NCBI GenBank assembly: GCA_002077065.1
Contig: NAJO01000032.1
Span: 186,001-250,000, forward strand
Reading direction: 5' to 3'
Source of the DNA: Cryoendolithus antarcticus
Taxonomy: Eukaryota; Ascomycota; Dothideomycetes; Cladosporiales; Cladosporiaceae
DNA length: 64,000 nt
Positions 1-10,383 of this stretch are shown here, piece by piece. Position 1 is the first letter of the stretch; each line of letters begins with the position of its first letter. A program made the position numbers and the translations under genes. Under the pieces are notes generated by a model. The model saw nothing but the letters and a program-made list of their open reading frames with translations, was not told where the DNA came from and ran no database searches.

Positions 1-1
1 A

Positions 2-1103
2 AAGCCGGTAAAAGAAGCATACGAGTCCATCGTCAAGATCCTGCAATCCTCGCCCGAAACCTCGCAAGACACATCCTCTCGCTCCTACGAGCAAACTAAG
101 ACGATTGACTCCCAAGGCAAGAACCGCTACGACCACCTGCATTACGTCTACTTCGACTTCCACAATGAGACCAAAGGCCTGAAGTGGTACCGCGCACAAC
201 TGCTCCTCGATACCCTATCTTCGGGTCTAGAAGCTGGCGGCTACTTCCACTCCATCGATCGGCCATCGTCCACAGGTGGCGTAGACGTTCGCCGTCGGCA
301 GACAGCAGTTGTGCGATCGAACTGCATGGACTGCCTTGATCGCACGAACGTCATCCAATCCATGCTCGGCCGCTGGGCACTGAACCGCCAATTGACGGAC
401 CTCTCGCTCCTCCGCCCTGGAGAGAACGCCTCAGACGACGCGGCTTTCGAGTCACTTTTCCGCAACGTCTGGGCCGATAACGCGGATGTGGTGTCGAAGA
501 CTTACTCCGGTACTGGAGCACTGAAGACGGACTTTACCCGCACAGGAGCACGGACGAAGGCTGGCGCGCTGCAGGATTTGAGGAACAGTCTGACGCGGTA
601 CGCGAAGAACAACTTTGCTGATGGTCCGCGACAAGACGCCTTCGATCTCTTCCTGGGTGCCTATCGGCCGGATAGTCAGGCTGTGGGAACGCAGCATTTT
701 GTTGATCGCAGGCCGGTAGTGGTGCAGAGTATGCCGTATGTGTTGGGGATGTGCGCATTCTTTGTTGCTGTCAGTCTCAGCTCGACGAGGTCGGAAAGCG
801 CGGCGGTCTGGCCGTTGAGGTTGTTCACGCTGATGTGCTGTGGAGTTGGAGGCTATGCGGGGAGGTTTATGCTGAGTTTCGGGAGTCTATATGTAAGCTA
901 TGGTACTGATCTCGAGGGACCGAGATCTCTGCTGACTAGGATTACAGGTCAACTGGCCGAAGCTCAACACACCGCCTTGGGCTGTGGAGAACTATCAGGA
1001 GGTGCTGGAGAAGGCGCATAAGGATCCTGTTGTGGGACCCTTCCTTGGCAAGGGAAGAAGCGACACTGGCTACCTTGAGGAGGGTAAGAAGAGGCGCGAG
1101 TAG
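2..1103 (+). CDS. sac1: SAC1-type phosphoinositide phosphatase, 3' part of gene
   Basis: The frame is open from the window edge, so the 5' part is missing. The protein has the Sac catalytic loop RSNCMDCLDRTN (CX5R[T/S]) near nt 318-353. Two hydrophobic segments follow, around nt 730-790 and 805-875, as expected for the C-terminal membrane anchor of Sac1. A 55-nt GT-AG intron (893-947) joins ...SLY to VNWPKLNTPPW, a conserved Sac1 tail motif. The gene stops at TAG 1101-1103 with a basic end (EGKKRRE). Known family role: hydrolysis of PtdIns4P at the ER and Golgi. The basic tail could act as an ER retrieval signal, which is inference. Family assignment is secure; only the N-terminus is unseen. 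Confidence 0.95.
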
Positions 1104-1424
1104 GGAGGATCCTAACCATTGTCGGCGCTACGTGTACTACAAGTCGAGGAATGAGCACGGACGCGATCACGATCAATGCAACACGCGAACGGCTCCCAAG
1201 CCTGTACGGATATCGACAGATCGCTATTGCGCACACGGCGAGCCGCTGCTGAGGACTACTATCTTGTGACGTGCTCAAGGCTTACCTCTGTTCAGATTCG
1301 ACGCCGCATCGTTCCACAGAGAGTAAGAGAACGACAGTATAATGCAATCAAGGAAGGACCAACTTACCTTCAAAAAGGATTTACCTTCCATCCCTCCCGT
1401 CCCTTCTCAGCGCTTCCCTTACAG

Positions 1425-2042
1425 CTACATCTGCCTCATAGCTCTCAACCTGACAGCCCACCACGCCTCCTCCAGATATCCACCCTTCCGCGTCACAGCA
1501 AACACAGCCCGATTCAACTCCTGCATCCCATCCTCAGCCAGTACCTCAATATCTGGATCCGTCAGAACATCCCACAGCTCCGCGAACCGCTCGTCGATGA
1601 GCTCCACGTCGTGCTCTCCGTGTCCAGCATACTGCAGAGCCCGGGCCTGCAGAATCAAGACACGCAGTGAGTAGAGGATCTCGCCGAGCGAGCGCGGCGG
1701 GTGCGTGTCTCTGAAGCCGACGAGATGTTCGGCGGCGAGGGCGTGCACGAGCTCGAGCATCGGCTGCGTCCAAGACAGGTCCTGGGAGGCGATTGTCAGG
1801 TTAGCGTAATCGAAACGCTGGGCAAGCCAAGGGGCGTTGTGCGCAGTTATGAAGTCTGTGTGGAGGTAGTAGGACAGGTGCTGCAAGGCACGGCCGCGCT
1901 CGCGGACACGAAGTTGGCGGATGGCTTCGCGAAAGGGCAATACGCCGTCGGCGTCGAGCAGCTCGGGGAGGACTAGCGTGGGCTCGTCGGGGATCAGCGG
2001 GCCGTCGTCTTCGGCTGCTTCGTCGTCGGTGTCTTCGTCAGT
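1425..2042 (-). CDS. In-frame continuation downstream of the RBR stop codon
   Basis: After the TAA at 2043-2045 the identical frame stays open for 205 codons and then stops. The first part is acidic (TEDTDDEAAEDDG), followed by a leucine- and charge-rich, probably helical domain with protein-like composition. No ATG lies near its beginning (the first Met is deep inside), so it is hard to see it as a separate gene. The simplest readings are a C-terminal domain of the RBR protein cut off by a nonsense mutation, readthrough, or a small unseen intron removing the stop. I recognise no domain in it. Confidence 0.4.
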   Translation of the reverse strand, partial: TDEDTDDEAAEDDGPLIPDEPTLVLPELLDADGVLPFREAIRQLRVRERGRALQHLSYYLHTDFITAHNAPWLAQRFDYANLTIASQDLSWTQPMLELVHALAAEHLVGFRDTHPPRSLGEILYSLRVLILQARALQYAGHGEHDVELIDERFAELWDVLTDPDIEVLAEDGMQELNRAVFAVTRKGGYLEEAWWAVRLRAMRQM

Positions 2043-2780
2043 TTAGTCGTCGATAACGTTTCCATCAGCGTCAATGAAGTAATTGAATATGGACTCCGGA
2101 TCACCTGATTGGCCGGAGCGTGGACAACCGCGGGGCAGCCAGTGCCCGCTGTGCTCCGGTGCTGGATGACCGCAAATGTGGCAGTAGTGTGTTTTGCAGT
2201 AGGGACAGATCATATGGTTGCAGCCTTCGTTCAGGTAAATTGTAGCATGGCAGGCCTGGTTCGGGCAAAGCTGGTATTCGACGCCGCGAGTGGTGCCTGC
2301 AAGAGGGTCAGTGGCTGGACGCTCTTCTTCAGTCGCGCAAGTATGCGGCGAGGATGGGCCAAGAAGTATGGCTCTACAGCACGCGCAAGAAGTGGTCGTG
2401 CAACTGGAGCAGCGGTACTGATCGCCAGGCGTGCTAGATAAAGCGCCGAGGAAGTTGTTACAAACCTCTCCAATCTGCGGAAGACGCGCTTGGCAGTAGA
2501 ATCGCTGGTCTCCATCGGTGCGGTACTCATGAGTCCTGTCCGTGTAGTCCTGGAGGAAATTGGGTGGTAGGTACTCTGAAAAAGGACGAATGTCAATAAT
2601 GTGCTGGCCGTATCGTGGCGGAGCTTCGATTTCATACTCAAGTGCGCGCTTGAATAGGTCTGCAACATCCTGCGCACACACGTCGCAGATGTAGTCGCCG
2701 TTCATGAAACGAACCTCACCGGAGTACACCCTGTGTTTGCTGGGGACGCAGTCCGTTTTGCCAGGGTCCTGCCGCGGTGC
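2043..2780 (-). CDS. RBR (IBR/RING2) E3 ubiquitin ligase-like protein, 5' end unclear
   Basis: The C-terminal half has a clear IBR-RING2 pattern: CPNQACHATIYLNEGCNHMICPYCKTHYCHICG in spirit, with paired Cys/His ligands in the correct order. The N-terminal RING1 region is weak: CDVC is present, but the usual PPRC cysteine reads PPRY and the opening C-x2-C reads CVPS. No convincing ATG exon was found upstream; the frame is closed by TAA at 2781-2783, so a first exon and intron, or decay, must be assumed. A TAA at 2043-2045 ends this part, yet the same frame stays open for another 205 codons. Family role: transfer of ubiquitin through a RING2 cysteine thioester. The gene may be a pseudogene or use readthrough. 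Confidence 0.6.
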   Translation of the reverse strand, partial: APRQDPGKTDCVPSKHRVYSGEVRFMNGDYICDVCAQDVADLFKRALEYEIEAPPRYGQHIIDIRPFSEYLPPNFLQDYTDRTHEYRTDGDQRFYCQARLPQIGEVCNNFLGALSSTPGDQYRCSSCTTTSCACCRAILLGPSSPHTCATEEERPATDPLAGTTRGVEYQLCPNQACHATIYLNEGCNHMICPYCKTHYCHICGHPAPEHSGHWLPRGCPRSGQSGDPESIFNYFIDADGNVIDD

Positions 2781-3853
2781 TTATGAATGAGGGTGTTGAA
2801 GATGTTTCGTCTCTCGGGCAGCAGTCTTGAATGCGCGATACTGTGTTATGACCTACACTGTTGCATTCAATCTCTCGCTCGTCTTGAAGGTGTCTGAGTC
2901 GAGACGGGCATTCGACGTGGTGTAGACCTTATGCCTCGATAAACGGACAAGAGGTTGTCCACCATGGCTCTTTGAGCAAAATTGCAGAGTTCTCATCGAG
3001 GAACAAAGAATGAATGAAAAACGATTGCCCGCGTAGATACCTCATTACACTCGAGCAGATGCTTTGTTCGACTCTATCCATCGTACGTGCAATTGAGCCT
3101 CGAGCCTATCATACGGACAGCTAGAGAGATGACTCCACACTTGGTAAAGTGAATCTGCAGCTCTTGCTTCGGTCCTTCGGTCCATGTTTCGTACACGGTC
3201 CTCATGTCATAGGAAGTACGATCGCTCTTGCACACGACCATGATCTTGTCGCTGTGGTCGCCCTATTGCCACGCGAGGCGTGGGTGCGAGACCGAGGTAT
3301 TGAAGCGGTTTTGGTGTACATTAATCGTACCTCATGAGGTCTAGCCGTGGAAACAAGACCAGGACAGAGTGAGAGATGAAGCACGTGGTCAGAAGGTGTA
3401 GACATGTTGTTGAAGCTGTCAATCGTTCACCGGAAGACGACACGCGAGATCCACGCGCCAAGGGTGTCAAAGTGGAGTCTGCTGTGGAGTCTGCATGACG
3501 GAGTATCGTGGGGTAGAATACCCAATCTTGGGTAACGCGGAGGGGGTGGACTTCGTCTCGTACACAAACAATCAACTGCCGATGCCACATTCGTCGCCGA
3601 TGCCCAGCTAACATGGCGTCCAGAGCGGGTCGTCGACCTAATAGACATCGCAGTCGGTGGGGGCATCTTCAGCACCACCTGACGGTAGCGAAGGGTATGC
3701 ATCTGCCGTCCACCATGAGCTCGGCAGACGAAGCCTCATCCTGCATCGTGAAGTTAAGCTGGAGCAGGTGAGTACAATACTGTTCGCAACTGTTTCCAAG
3801 GTCTCTACCCGCACCTCAACACCAACTTATCTACGGAAGCCACACATTTTAAC
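2781..3853. other. Intergenic region, P450 promoter side
   Basis: About 1.07 kb between the RBR-like gene (minus) and the P450 gene (plus). It should hold the 5' exon and promoter of the RBR-like gene and the P450 promoter. Only short, uncorrelated open frames are present, and I could not resolve a first RBR exon with good splice sites. Confidence 0.5.
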
Positions 3854-5573
3854 ATGGCTGTGGAGTCGCTTAGAGTCAACGACAGCATTGCGGTGCAGGC
3901 GATCAAATTCATTCGTGCGTACTGGGCTTTGTTCATTCCAGCAGTGCTAGTACTGCGCTTCTTCTACTACAAGTACTCTTCTCCTCTTCGACATTATCCT
4001 GGTCCGTTCCTGGCATCCGGCAGTCGAGCTTGGAAAGTACTCAGCACATACCGTGGCAAGACTGAGCAGGATCACATCAAGCTTCACAAAAAGTTTGGTA
4101 AGCTCGCCCGCTGGCAGTATTGCGCAAGTAATTGCTGACTTCTCTGCAGGCCCCGTGGTCCGCATTGCTCCCAATGAAGTCTCCCTTTCATCACCTCACG
4201 CCGCGCGAGATGTTCTGGCAGCCGGAAAAGGCTTTCACAAGACCGACTTCTATGGCGTCTTCCCACCGAAAGCGAACCCTGACATCTTCACCGAGACACG
4301 TGAAGCTGTTCACTCGGTGAAGAAGCGCTACGCCTCTAATGCCTACTCCATGTCATCGATGCAAGGGCTTGCCACATACATAGACGATACTCAGCGTATT
4401 CTACTCGCCAAACTGGACGAGTTCTGCAACACCGCAGATCAGAAGGTCGATCTAGGCAATTGGCTACACTATTTTGCCTTCGATGTGCTGGGCGAGATGG
4501 CTTTCGGCGCTAAATTCGGCTTCATGGAAGCCGGATACGACCTCGACGGCGCGATCAAAGACATTGACGACATCCAATGGTACGACGGTATTGTAGGGCA
4601 GATCCCCGAGTGGGACGCTGTCCTGCGGAACAATCCGATCAACAAGTATCTTCCAGGCAAGGACCCGAGCCAATTCATCATTACTCGTATGGCACTGGCC
4701 GCGATCGAGAAGCGCAAGAATCACGGGGAGAACATGGTCGATCGGAAGGACCTGCTTAGCCATTTGATGACTGCCAACGAGAAAGCTCCTGAGAATTTCG
4801 GTCCTGGCGATGTATTTGCTGTTGCCCATGGCGCAATGTAGGTAATTCTCTTCGCTAGTCCACAAGCTGTGACGCTGACTTTCACTAGATTCGCCGGATC
4901 TGACTCCACAGCCTCGACGATGCAGTCCTTCACGCATCACGTCCTTCGCGAGCCGCAAGTCCACAATAAGCTCGTCGATGAGATTCTTGAGGCCGATTCG
5001 AAGGGTGGTCTTAGTCCCAACCCCTCCTGGGCTGAAGCACAATCCTTGGCGTACTTCCAAGCTTGCCTGAAAGAGGCCATGCGGGTGCGACCAGCTGTGG
5101 GTCTGAACATCACACGCCACGTTCCTCCTGGAGGTGCGGACATAGGGGGCCAACGATTCGCAGGCGGGACGAGGGTGGCGCTGAATGGTTGGGTGCTTCA
5201 TCGCGACCAAGGAGTCTTCGGAAAGGACGCAGATGTGTTCCGACCCGAGAGATGGCTCGAGGGTGGGGAAGCGAAGGCGAAGGAGATGGAGCGGTATATG
5301 TTCCAGTTTGGTGGTGGCAGTCATCTTTGTAAGTTGTCTAGAAGCTCGTTGCGAAGTTGGGGGTGAAGACTTGCATGAAACTGACTCGAGACTGTCACAG
5401 GTATTGGAAAGAATCTGGCACTGCTTGAGATGAACAAGACGTTACCTCTGCTATTCAGAGAGTATGAGTTTGAGCTGTTGAGGCCAGATCAGGACCTACA
5501 GCATCACTCGACGTTCTTCGTTGTGCAGAAGGGGCTAGATGTGAAGATCTCGAAGCGGGAGAAGAGGCAATGA
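3854..5573 (+). CDS. Cytochrome P450 monooxygenase, pisatin demethylase-like
   Basis: Four exons (3854-4097, 4150-4837, 4889-5328, 5401-5573) give 514 aa. There is an N-terminal membrane anchor (about residues 15-40) and the proline hinge HYPGPF. The I-helix AGSDST is formed across intron 2, followed by the K-helix ExxR in KEAMRVRP and the PERW segment. The heme loop FGGGSHLCIG has its cysteine codon split by intron 3. All three introns are 51-72 nt with GT-AG ends and keep frame. The tone of the N-terminal half resembles the pisatin demethylase/CYP57-like group of ER monooxygenases. The substrate is unknown. An aldo/keto reductase lies 374 bp downstream in the same orientation. Confidence 0.93.
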
Positions 5574-5947
5574 TCCTAGCGATTTGGCCAGCTGTAGATA
5601 TGATAATGCAGCACCAGTCTGCCAGAGTGATGATTTTCGAGACCATCGTCCTGACTGTCTTCTGTCGTGACCTTGTCGATACCTTACGTTAGGACGTGCG
5701 TTTGCAGAAGCCAGCCTGTGTACGATATCGGTAAGGTTCACAAGCTTCATGCGGCCGCACTTCGACCGCTCCTGCCGCTTCACTTCTTCATTAGACCCGA
5801 ACCCGACTAACTTCCCGCCAGCATCAACCATGCGCTGAGCAATCACAATCTACAACCATGTATGTCGTAGGCATGTATAAGTAGCCTCCCAGCCGTCAGC
5901 CAAGTTAATCTCTTCCGTACACTGCACATGCCAGATTCCTCTCTACC
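5574..5947. promoter_or_regulatory. Intergenic; probable promoter of the aldo/keto reductase gene
   Basis: 374 bp between the P450 stop and the reductase ATG. A TATAAGTA stretch near 5876-5883, about 65 bp before the ATG, is a reasonable TATA element. No open frame worth calling. Confidence 0.4.
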
Positions 5948-6907
5948 ATGGTCAAGACCATCACTGGCCTGATGGGCGGCTCTGTAGCGAAGGGATCATT
6001 AAGCCTTTCGGGCTCAGCACAGCTAGTGCCTCTCCTTGTAAAGCTCCAGCAGCATGGCGTCAGCGAAATCGACACAGCGCGCGTCTACAACAGTGGCAAA
6101 TCCGAGGAAGACATTGGAGATGTGCCCGAGCCACTAAGAGCAGCGTTCGCCGTCGCAACGAAGGCGCCAGGCTTCTCACCAGGGTCATTGACCTACGACA
6201 AAGTCATTGCGAACTGCCATGCCTCACTCGCTGCTCTGAAGGCCTCCAAGATTGACCTATACTACTTTCATGGACCTGATAGACGGACACCCTTGTACGA
6301 CTCTCTCCGCGCGATCAACGACCTGTACCGCGAAGACAAGTTCCATCGCTTCGGCATCTCCAATTTCCACGTCACGGAAGTGGAAGAGATACAGTCCCTC
6401 TGCTCAGAGCACGACTTCGTTCGCCCAACAGTCTACCAAGGCGGCTACAATGCCATCGGCCGCGCTGCTGAGACTGAGCTCTTCCCAACATTGCGGAAGT
6501 ACGGCATAGCGTTCTATGCTTTCAGCCCGCTAGCTGGAGGATACTTCTCCCGCACGGCCGAGCAGCTTCGCACACCGCCTGCCGGGAGTCGGATGGACGC
6601 GATGAAGCAGTTCAGCTCGATGTATGTTAATGATCTGTCGCTTGCGCTGCACGGGAAGTTGTCAGCTGCATGTGCGAAGGATGGCTTGACATTGAGGGAA
6701 GCTACGTTGAGGTGGCTGATGCATCATTCTGCACTTGGGAATGATGATGGGGTGATCTTGGGAGCATCGAGTTTGGAGCAGATGGAGGAGAATCTCAGGG
6801 CTTGTGAGGGCGGGCCATTGGGAGAGGAGCTGGTGAATCTGTATGAGGACGTGTGGAAGCGATTCTATGGGGCAGGGTACTCGCAGCATTACTCGATACC
6901 ATTGTAA
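5948..6907 (+). CDS. Aldo/keto reductase, AKR7 (aflatoxin aldehyde reductase)-like
   Basis: Intronless, 319 aa. The AKR tetrad is visible: Asp and Tyr in EIDTARVYNSGKSEE, Lys in VATKAPG and His in YYFHGPD. Further family marks are GISNFHVTEVEEI, the YNAIGR region, FYAFSPLAGG and the C-terminal NADPH-binding part DDGVILGASSLEQMEENL. These fit the AKR7-type branch that reduces aldehydes with NADPH in the cytosol. The ATG at 5948 has a good context (ACCATGG) and is the first in frame. It follows the P450 gene in tandem; a shared pathway is possible but unproven. Confidence 0.92.
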   Translation: MVKTITGLMGGSVAKGSLSLSGSAQLVPLLVKLQQHGVSEIDTARVYNSGKSEEDIGDVPEPLRAAFAVATKAPGFSPGSLTYDKVIANCHASLAALKASKIDLYYFHGPDRRTPLYDSLRAINDLYREDKFHRFGISNFHVTEVEEIQSLCSEHDFVRPTVYQGGYNAIGRAAETELFPTLRKYGIAFYAFSPLAGGYFSRTAEQLRTPPAGSRMDAMKQFSSMYVNDLSLALHGKLSAACAKDGLTLREATLRWLMHHSALGNDDGVILGASSLEQMEENLRACEGGPLGEELVNLYEDVWKRFYGAGYSQHYSIPL

Positions 6908-7061
6908 GATGCTCAGTCGACGCTCATGCAAGGACTGAAGTCAATCATGAAACCCCACTCGATACTCCTCACTTCGACTCGAAACTAAAAGTCTTCTCCT
7001 TTTGCCCTCGTACACCCTTACGTCTTGATTACATCTCGCAGTCCAACACACGACCGGCACC

Positions 7062-7684
7062 ATGAACCATTACTCGGAAATCTGGCAAGCCTTTATGATG
7101 AAGCGAGCAGCGCAAGATCACGTAGAACGCGATTTCGGCTATCGATTCAAGAGCAAGGCTCTCCTTGCCCAGGCCCTCGATGCAAGTGGTATGGGTCAGG
7201 CAGATGGCAATAAGCGACTGGCACTTCTAGGAGACAAGATGGCTGCTGCGGTCGTGACAGCGGAGTGGTATATGTCTGGAGCACCAAGAGGTAGTATCAA
7301 GCTCGTGGTCTAGCAAGCTATTCTGACGCCCACGACAGCTTCCGCCGATCGTCTGATCCAAGCTCAGAGCGATGCTGACCTGGCTGCTACCACTCGAAGT
7401 ATCGACCTTGTCGATATCATCACATTCAATCCAGGACTTTCGAAGCGGCAAGCCCTTGCATCCGCTAAGACTCTCGCAAATGCTCTGGAAGCTATACTAG
7501 GAGCGATCTACATCGACTCAGGCAACGACTTGAATGCCGTCAAGGCAGCGCTCGAATCGCTCAGCATTCCTACCAGCCCATCAGACGCCGGTGAGTGAGC
7601 CCCAGTTACTGACACTGACTGACTTTGCGTGTCGCAACAGGGCTTCCAAGCACCGCGACGTGCCCCTCTTTCAGGGACTCATGA
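7062..7684 (+). CDS. Small RNase III-domain protein with degenerate active site
   Basis: Three exons (7062-7290, 7339-7590, 7641-7684) encode 174 aa. Both RNase III signatures are recognisable: RLALLGDK (normally RLEFLGD) and LANALEAILGAIYIDSG (normally LADTVEALIGAIYLDSG). The first catalytic Glu is Ala and one catalytic Asp is Asn, while the other acidic pair is kept. Cleavage is therefore unlikely; binding of structured RNA is more plausible, as with the inactive RNase III folds of mitoribosomal proteins mL44 and mL57. No mitochondrial presequence or separate dsRBD is seen. Introns are 48 and 50 nt. Confidence 0.75.
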
Positions 7685-8097
7685 TCAATCTCATCCACGA
7701 CCTCGGATCAATTTCTCTTCACGATCCTTGGGCGGTGGCTGTGTGGGTGACTGACGGGAGATACAGCTTCCGCACGAAGGTGTAGCTCCCGTTGTTCGGC
7801 TGCTGTTGCACCCGAGCGCTGATCGCGTTCGGAAACTGGATTGAGGTTGTCCGTGAGAGTGGACCTGAATCCCTTTCAGAGATCTCAGTGGCGAGCAACA
7901 GGAGCCAGAAGGAGTGCATCATACTTCGGATTGCGACGCAGCTCGTGGCTGACGAGGCGACAGGTACTAGTGCGACCTGACAGAGAGATGATCATTGAGT
8001 GGCGAGTGTAGACGGGCGTCTGAGGGAGAGCTTCAACAGCAGGGAGGGAACGTAGTCGAGGTGTCGCCAGCTCAACCTGGCAGGGATATCAAGCTCT
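7685..8097. other. Convergent 3' region
   Basis: About 410 bp between the RNase III-like gene (plus) and the GT34-like gene (minus). Only short frames are seen and nothing is supported as coding; it probably holds two 3' UTRs. Confidence 0.4.
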
Positions 8098-9144
8098 TCA
8101 CCCTGCAATCTCTTTCCCATGATCTCTCATCAACCCCTCATGCACCCTCTCCATCACCTTCTGCAGCGTCTGCTCCCCAACCCACTGCCTTGTACCAGCC
8201 GTCCGCCACCAGCGATGCTGCACAAACACCCCCTTGCAAATATCCAAATCCCACTCCCCATTTGCCTCAGTGCACGGCAGCTCCTTCACATATTCCTCGT
8301 AGTCATATCGCACGAACTCTCCAAATGCGCTTTGCTCATGGAACCTTTCCCCTCTCCATCTCGCGCAGCCAGGCCAGCGCTCTTCAGTCGGGCAATCCTG
8401 CCATGCCTCCAAGATCTCGAATGTCTTTGGGTTGTTCTGCGCGATGATGAAGCCTGTGTTGACGTGGCGCCGGCCGAGGGAGTCTTCGTTCTCGATCCCT
8501 GGAGGGTCTAGGGCCATGGCAAATGAGGTGGTGGAGTCGATGGACCAGTAGTTCAGCAGCCACTCCATGGGGATGTGCATGTGCGTGAAGAGGGCATCGG
8601 CATCGAGGAAGACTACGTATTTGTAGTTGGGTAGAGTCTGCAGAAGACCCGCGACTTTGACCCATGTAGGCGAGCGGTCGGTCGGGGTTGGTAGTTGGAG
8701 GTATTGGTACGCGTAGCCGTGGGTCTGAGCATACATGTAGTGGTTGACAATGCCGCCAGAATGGGGTTCGAGCTTCGACCAGTCGAAGTTGGTTTCATGG
8801 AAGACTTGGTGACTTCCGCGAAAGGGCCGGGTGTCCACGTCGAGGATCAAGATGTCGTTCCCGAGTGGGGTCGTATGTATGGGAGTATTCGAGAGGTTGT
8901 AAGTTGCGCCATTGTCGTTGAAAGATGGCTCAGTCACAGAGAAGCCGCCTTCACCGAAGATGTATTGAAGCGTACTTTGCAGTTGACCACTTCCGGTAAG
9001 CCCGCTGCCTGCATGTGTATGCCCTTGTCGAGCATCATAAGAGAAGGAGGAGACATGAGAAGAGTGCCATGTGAAGTATCCCAAGGAGGAAAGGAGCAGA
9101 ACAAAGACGCAAGTGAAAGTCAGCTCTCTCAGGTGCGGTGCCAT
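8098..9144 (-). CDS. GT34-like (GMA12/MNN10 family) glycosyltransferase
   Basis: Intronless, 348 aa from the ATG at 9144. It is a type II membrane protein: a short basic N-terminus, a signal anchor (about residues 8-26), then a lumenal catalytic domain. The DxD-type metal and sugar-nucleotide site reads VVFLDADALF, and HVNTGFIIAQN matches the conserved second block of GMA12/MNN10 enzymes. Known role: Golgi alpha-galactosyl or alpha-mannosyl transfer in N-glycan or cell-wall mannan building. The frame is open further upstream, but only non-ATG codons lie there, so this ATG next to the anchor is preferred. Confidence 0.85.
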   Translation of the reverse strand: MAPHLRELTFTCVFVLLLSSLGYFTWHSSHVSSFSYDARQGHTHAGSGLTGSGQLQSTLQYIFGEGGFSVTEPSFNDNGATYNLSNTPIHTTPLGNDILILDVDTRPFRGSHQVFHETNFDWSKLEPHSGGIVNHYMYAQTHGYAYQYLQLPTPTDRSPTWVKVAGLLQTLPNYKYVVFLDADALFTHMHIPMEWLLNYWSIDSTTSFAMALDPPGIENEDSLGRRHVNTGFIIAQNNPKTFEILEAWQDCPTEERWPGCARWRGERFHEQSAFGEFVRYDYEEYVKELPCTEANGEWDLDICKGVFVQHRWWRTAGTRQWVGEQTLQKVMERVHEGLMRDHGKEIAG

Positions 9145-10383
9145 GTTGGTCCACCTGCCACCCTTGAGGAAGGTGTCTGTCCTTGAGAAATGGGATGAAG
9201 AGTAAAAGCAAGATATGTCAAGCCCCGAGACAAGGCTGAAATTAAGCCTGATGACAGGCCGGTGTTGACGCGCAACGCCTGCAGGTGGCGCACTATTCAC
9301 TGCAGATTGCGTGTGTCCGTGAAGCCATATGCAGTAGTACACTTTGTAAGCATGAGAAGATTAAGCCACAAGGGCATGGAGTCGACGTGTTCTGCCAGCA
9401 TCCAAACTCTGCTTTCACGCGTCTCGTGTTTGCGATAGTGACGGCAAAGCCAAATACTCTTCTGTGAAATGAGGTCCACTCACGGGAGGCGTTGCCGGAG
9501 GCGTCGAGTGATGATGAACAGAGCACGTGTCCGGACATCTTCGCCGTAAGTAGATACATTGACGAGTGTCGTGGACTTCTCACCAATCACTCCAGTGGCA
9601 CGGAAGGGAGTAAAAGCTTCTGCAAGCTGCTAGTACCATGCTTGGCATATTCGAGTCGAAGCAGATTCCGCATCTGGTCTGTTCGATCATCAAAGCGTTC
9701 AGCGCTACGGCACAGACGTCGATATGCCGGCGAACGTGTATTCGCAAGGGGCCAGCTCCTTCGCCGGGACAGATCTCCACCATTGGGCCGCTCCAAATGA
9801 TCACTATATACGGAGTCCACGTCGCAGCATTGCTCTACATCTGTCGACATGAAGTTGCACATGACAAGAGAAACCCTTGCTGGAGCATTTGGCGAAGAAC
9901 CGTGAGCTGAGTCATCTTTCTTATTGCTCTCCACGTGACATGGCTTAGCGCCATCTCTCCACCTCTCGACTTTCCCAATTCTGCGCCTCGATTGGCTGAC
10001 TGCCCGCATATCACACAACCAGCGCTTACGGGAGAATGAGGTGGCAGCATGCGTGTGCAGTGATACTTTCGAGTACGTGCCTAGGCGGCGTGGTCAGCGG
10101 TAAGGTCAAGGTCTGATGTAGCTCTTCTTTCGCAATTGCTTGTCTTCTTGTCTGTCTTCGAGTCGCACCACCGGATCGGACTGACTGGACTGGCCTGGCT
10201 TATGCGACAGAAACTGCGCTGTGGAGGCTGCGATAGCTGACACTAAGCGTTGCACGGAGTGCTGTGGCGACAGCGAGGAGTGTTCCGAGGAAACGAGCTT
10301 GACACCGCCGTCTTGTACGCCGAAAGTATCCGGACACTCGTCACAGTGACAGCAAAAGCGAGGGCGGAGGAACACAGCACGCA
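9145..10383. other. Divergent intergenic region
   Basis: 1.24 kb between divergently transcribed GT34-like and four-helix membrane genes, so it contains both promoters. Several overlapping short frames on both strands lack splice or domain support. Confidence 0.45.

Noticed and set aside
3854..7684. A secondary-metabolite cluster around the P450
   Set aside because: No polyketide, peptide or terpene backbone gene is present in the window.
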